7,483 nt of DNA from Sphingobacteriales bacterium. Its GTDB lineage: Bacteria > Bacteroidota > Bacteroidia > Chitinophagales > Chitinophagaceae. The notes beneath the pieces were generated by a model. That model was not told the DNA's origin. It made no database searches and saw only the letters and a program-made list of their open reading frames with translations. The stretch lies in contig CANHUD010000109.1 in the NCBI GenBank assembly GCA_947463665.1, positions 1 through 7,483 on the forward strand, given 5' to 3'. Numbering within the stretch: the first letter of the stretch is position 1; every line of letters begins with the position of its first letter. A program made the position numbers and the translations under genes. Shown piece after piece: positions 6,960 to 7,483 of this stretch.

Positions 6960-7483
6960 ATGCATTCCGGTTCAGGATATCCCGTATTAAAAACATGTTC
7001 TTATACTGTAAAACCGCTTCCGACATAGACCGGACACTTTCCAGTAACAGCAGTCTTTTTTCACGATTGGCCCAGATCTCTGACAACGGACGCATTTCCA
7101 CCTTTACCAGAAACAGGCAAATATCCTCTTTCAGCCCAATCGTAGTCTGCGTCTCTGTACGGAAATAGAGATCCTTAATCTCAGTAGGAACAGGCCGTGA
7201 ATAACCAGGATGCTGGCTCAATGATCCCAGTGAACTGATTCCCCAGACATACCGCCGGAACAAAGCACCCTCCGTAGCGATAAGTGTCGAAACTTTTGAA
7301 CCCGCCCTCCGGAGTTTATCACCATCCGCTACCGGTAAATGAACCGAATAGAAATCCAGTCCAACCGTTCGAGCCGGAACAAATCCGCTGGGAAAACAAA
7401 AACAAATCGCTTCCACTTTCCCGTTTCTCAGAATGGCCATATCCTCCTTCAGGGATAAAGCCATCTGTATCAGAAAATTACGA
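6958..7483 (-). CDS. DUF3445 / heme-dependent oxidative N-demethylase-like protein (5' part outside window)
   Basis: The minus-strand frame is open from the right edge to the TAA at 6960-6958 and gives 174 residues in the window. An ATG at 7464 exists, but six codons upstream of it are also open and the family usually runs to about 250-300 residues, so this Met is probably internal and the true start is off the window. Family features recalled for DUF3445 are present (numbered from the Met at 7464): KEDMAIL at 6-12, CFPSGFVPARTVGLDFYSVHLPV at 23-45 (matching the typical C/F-PSGW-P...G...IH-PV block), a R-x-x-W element at 71-74, FRTETQT at 101-107 in place of the usual RxERQT, and a C-terminal YKN segment. 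Characterised Pseudomonas relatives bind heme in a PAS-like fold and oxidise dimethylamine as part of a multi-subunit enzyme. Whether this protein does so is unknown. It converges on the PorP/SprF operon with 45 bp between stops and shows no functional link to it. Confidence 0.8.
   Translation of the reverse strand, partial: RNFLIQMALSLKEDMAILRNGKVEAICFCFPSGFVPARTVGLDFYSVHLPVADGDKLRRAGSKVSTLIATEGALFRRYVWGISSLGSLSQHPGYSRPVPTEIKDLYFRTETQTTIGLKEDICLFLVKVEMRPLSEIWANREKRLLLLESVRSMSEAVLQYKNMFLIRDILNRNA

Noticed and set aside
1..7483. CRISPR array, tRNA/rRNA gene, insertion sequence or phage module
   Set aside because: No regularly spaced direct repeats, no cloverleaf-like sequences, no transposase-like frames and no terminal inverted repeats were seen; nearly all the sequence is explained by four protein genes.

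Overview
The window looks like a chromosomal segment from a Bacteroidetes bacterium, most likely of the Chitinophagaceae/Sphingobacteriia type. This rests on gene content: a type B sorting domain of the type IX secretion system (T9SS, the gliding/Por system), a PorP/SprF-family outer-membrane partner, SprB-like and PKD modules, and starts without a clear Shine-Dalgarno. The genus is an inference.

Layout: four protein genes fill almost everything. (1) Positions 1-2490, minus strand: the first 830 codons of a very large secreted protein with a signal peptide, an IgGFc-binding-protein-type N-terminal domain and then PKD-like modules. Its 3' end lies outside the window. (2) Positions 2491-2658: a 168-bp divergent intergenic region with an interrupted palindrome and one Bacteroidetes-type -7 box facing gene 1. 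(3) Positions 2659-5967, plus strand: a roughly 1100-residue secreted protein made of BNR-type beta-propeller repeats, an SprB-like repeat, two Ig/PKD-like modules and a C-terminal T9SS type B sorting domain. (4) Positions 5989-6912, plus strand: a PorP/SprF-family outer-membrane protein 21 bp downstream, followed by a strong intrinsic terminator. (5) Positions 6958-7483, minus strand: the C-terminal part of a DUF3445 (heme-dependent oxidative N-demethylase-like) protein, convergent with the operon. Its start lies beyond the right edge and its stop codon sits inside the terminator T-tract.

How they fit together: the propeller protein and the PorP/SprF protein form a probable two-gene transcription unit. 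Established knowledge of SprB/SprF in Flavobacterium johnsoniae says type B cargo often depends on a SprF-like protein for secretion or surface attachment, so this pair is best read as cargo plus dedicated outer-membrane partner. The divergent gene 1 encodes another secreted modular protein of the kind usually exported by the same system, so the shared intergenic region may coordinate two surface proteins. The DUF3445 gene looks functionally unrelated.

I see no RNA genes, CRISPR arrays, insertion sequences or phage genes, and I cannot show an undescribed system. The least explained parts are the ligand of the propeller protein, the roughly 220-residue stretch inside it without BNR motifs, the role of the IgGFc-binding-type domain in the divergent gene, and the intergenic palindrome.
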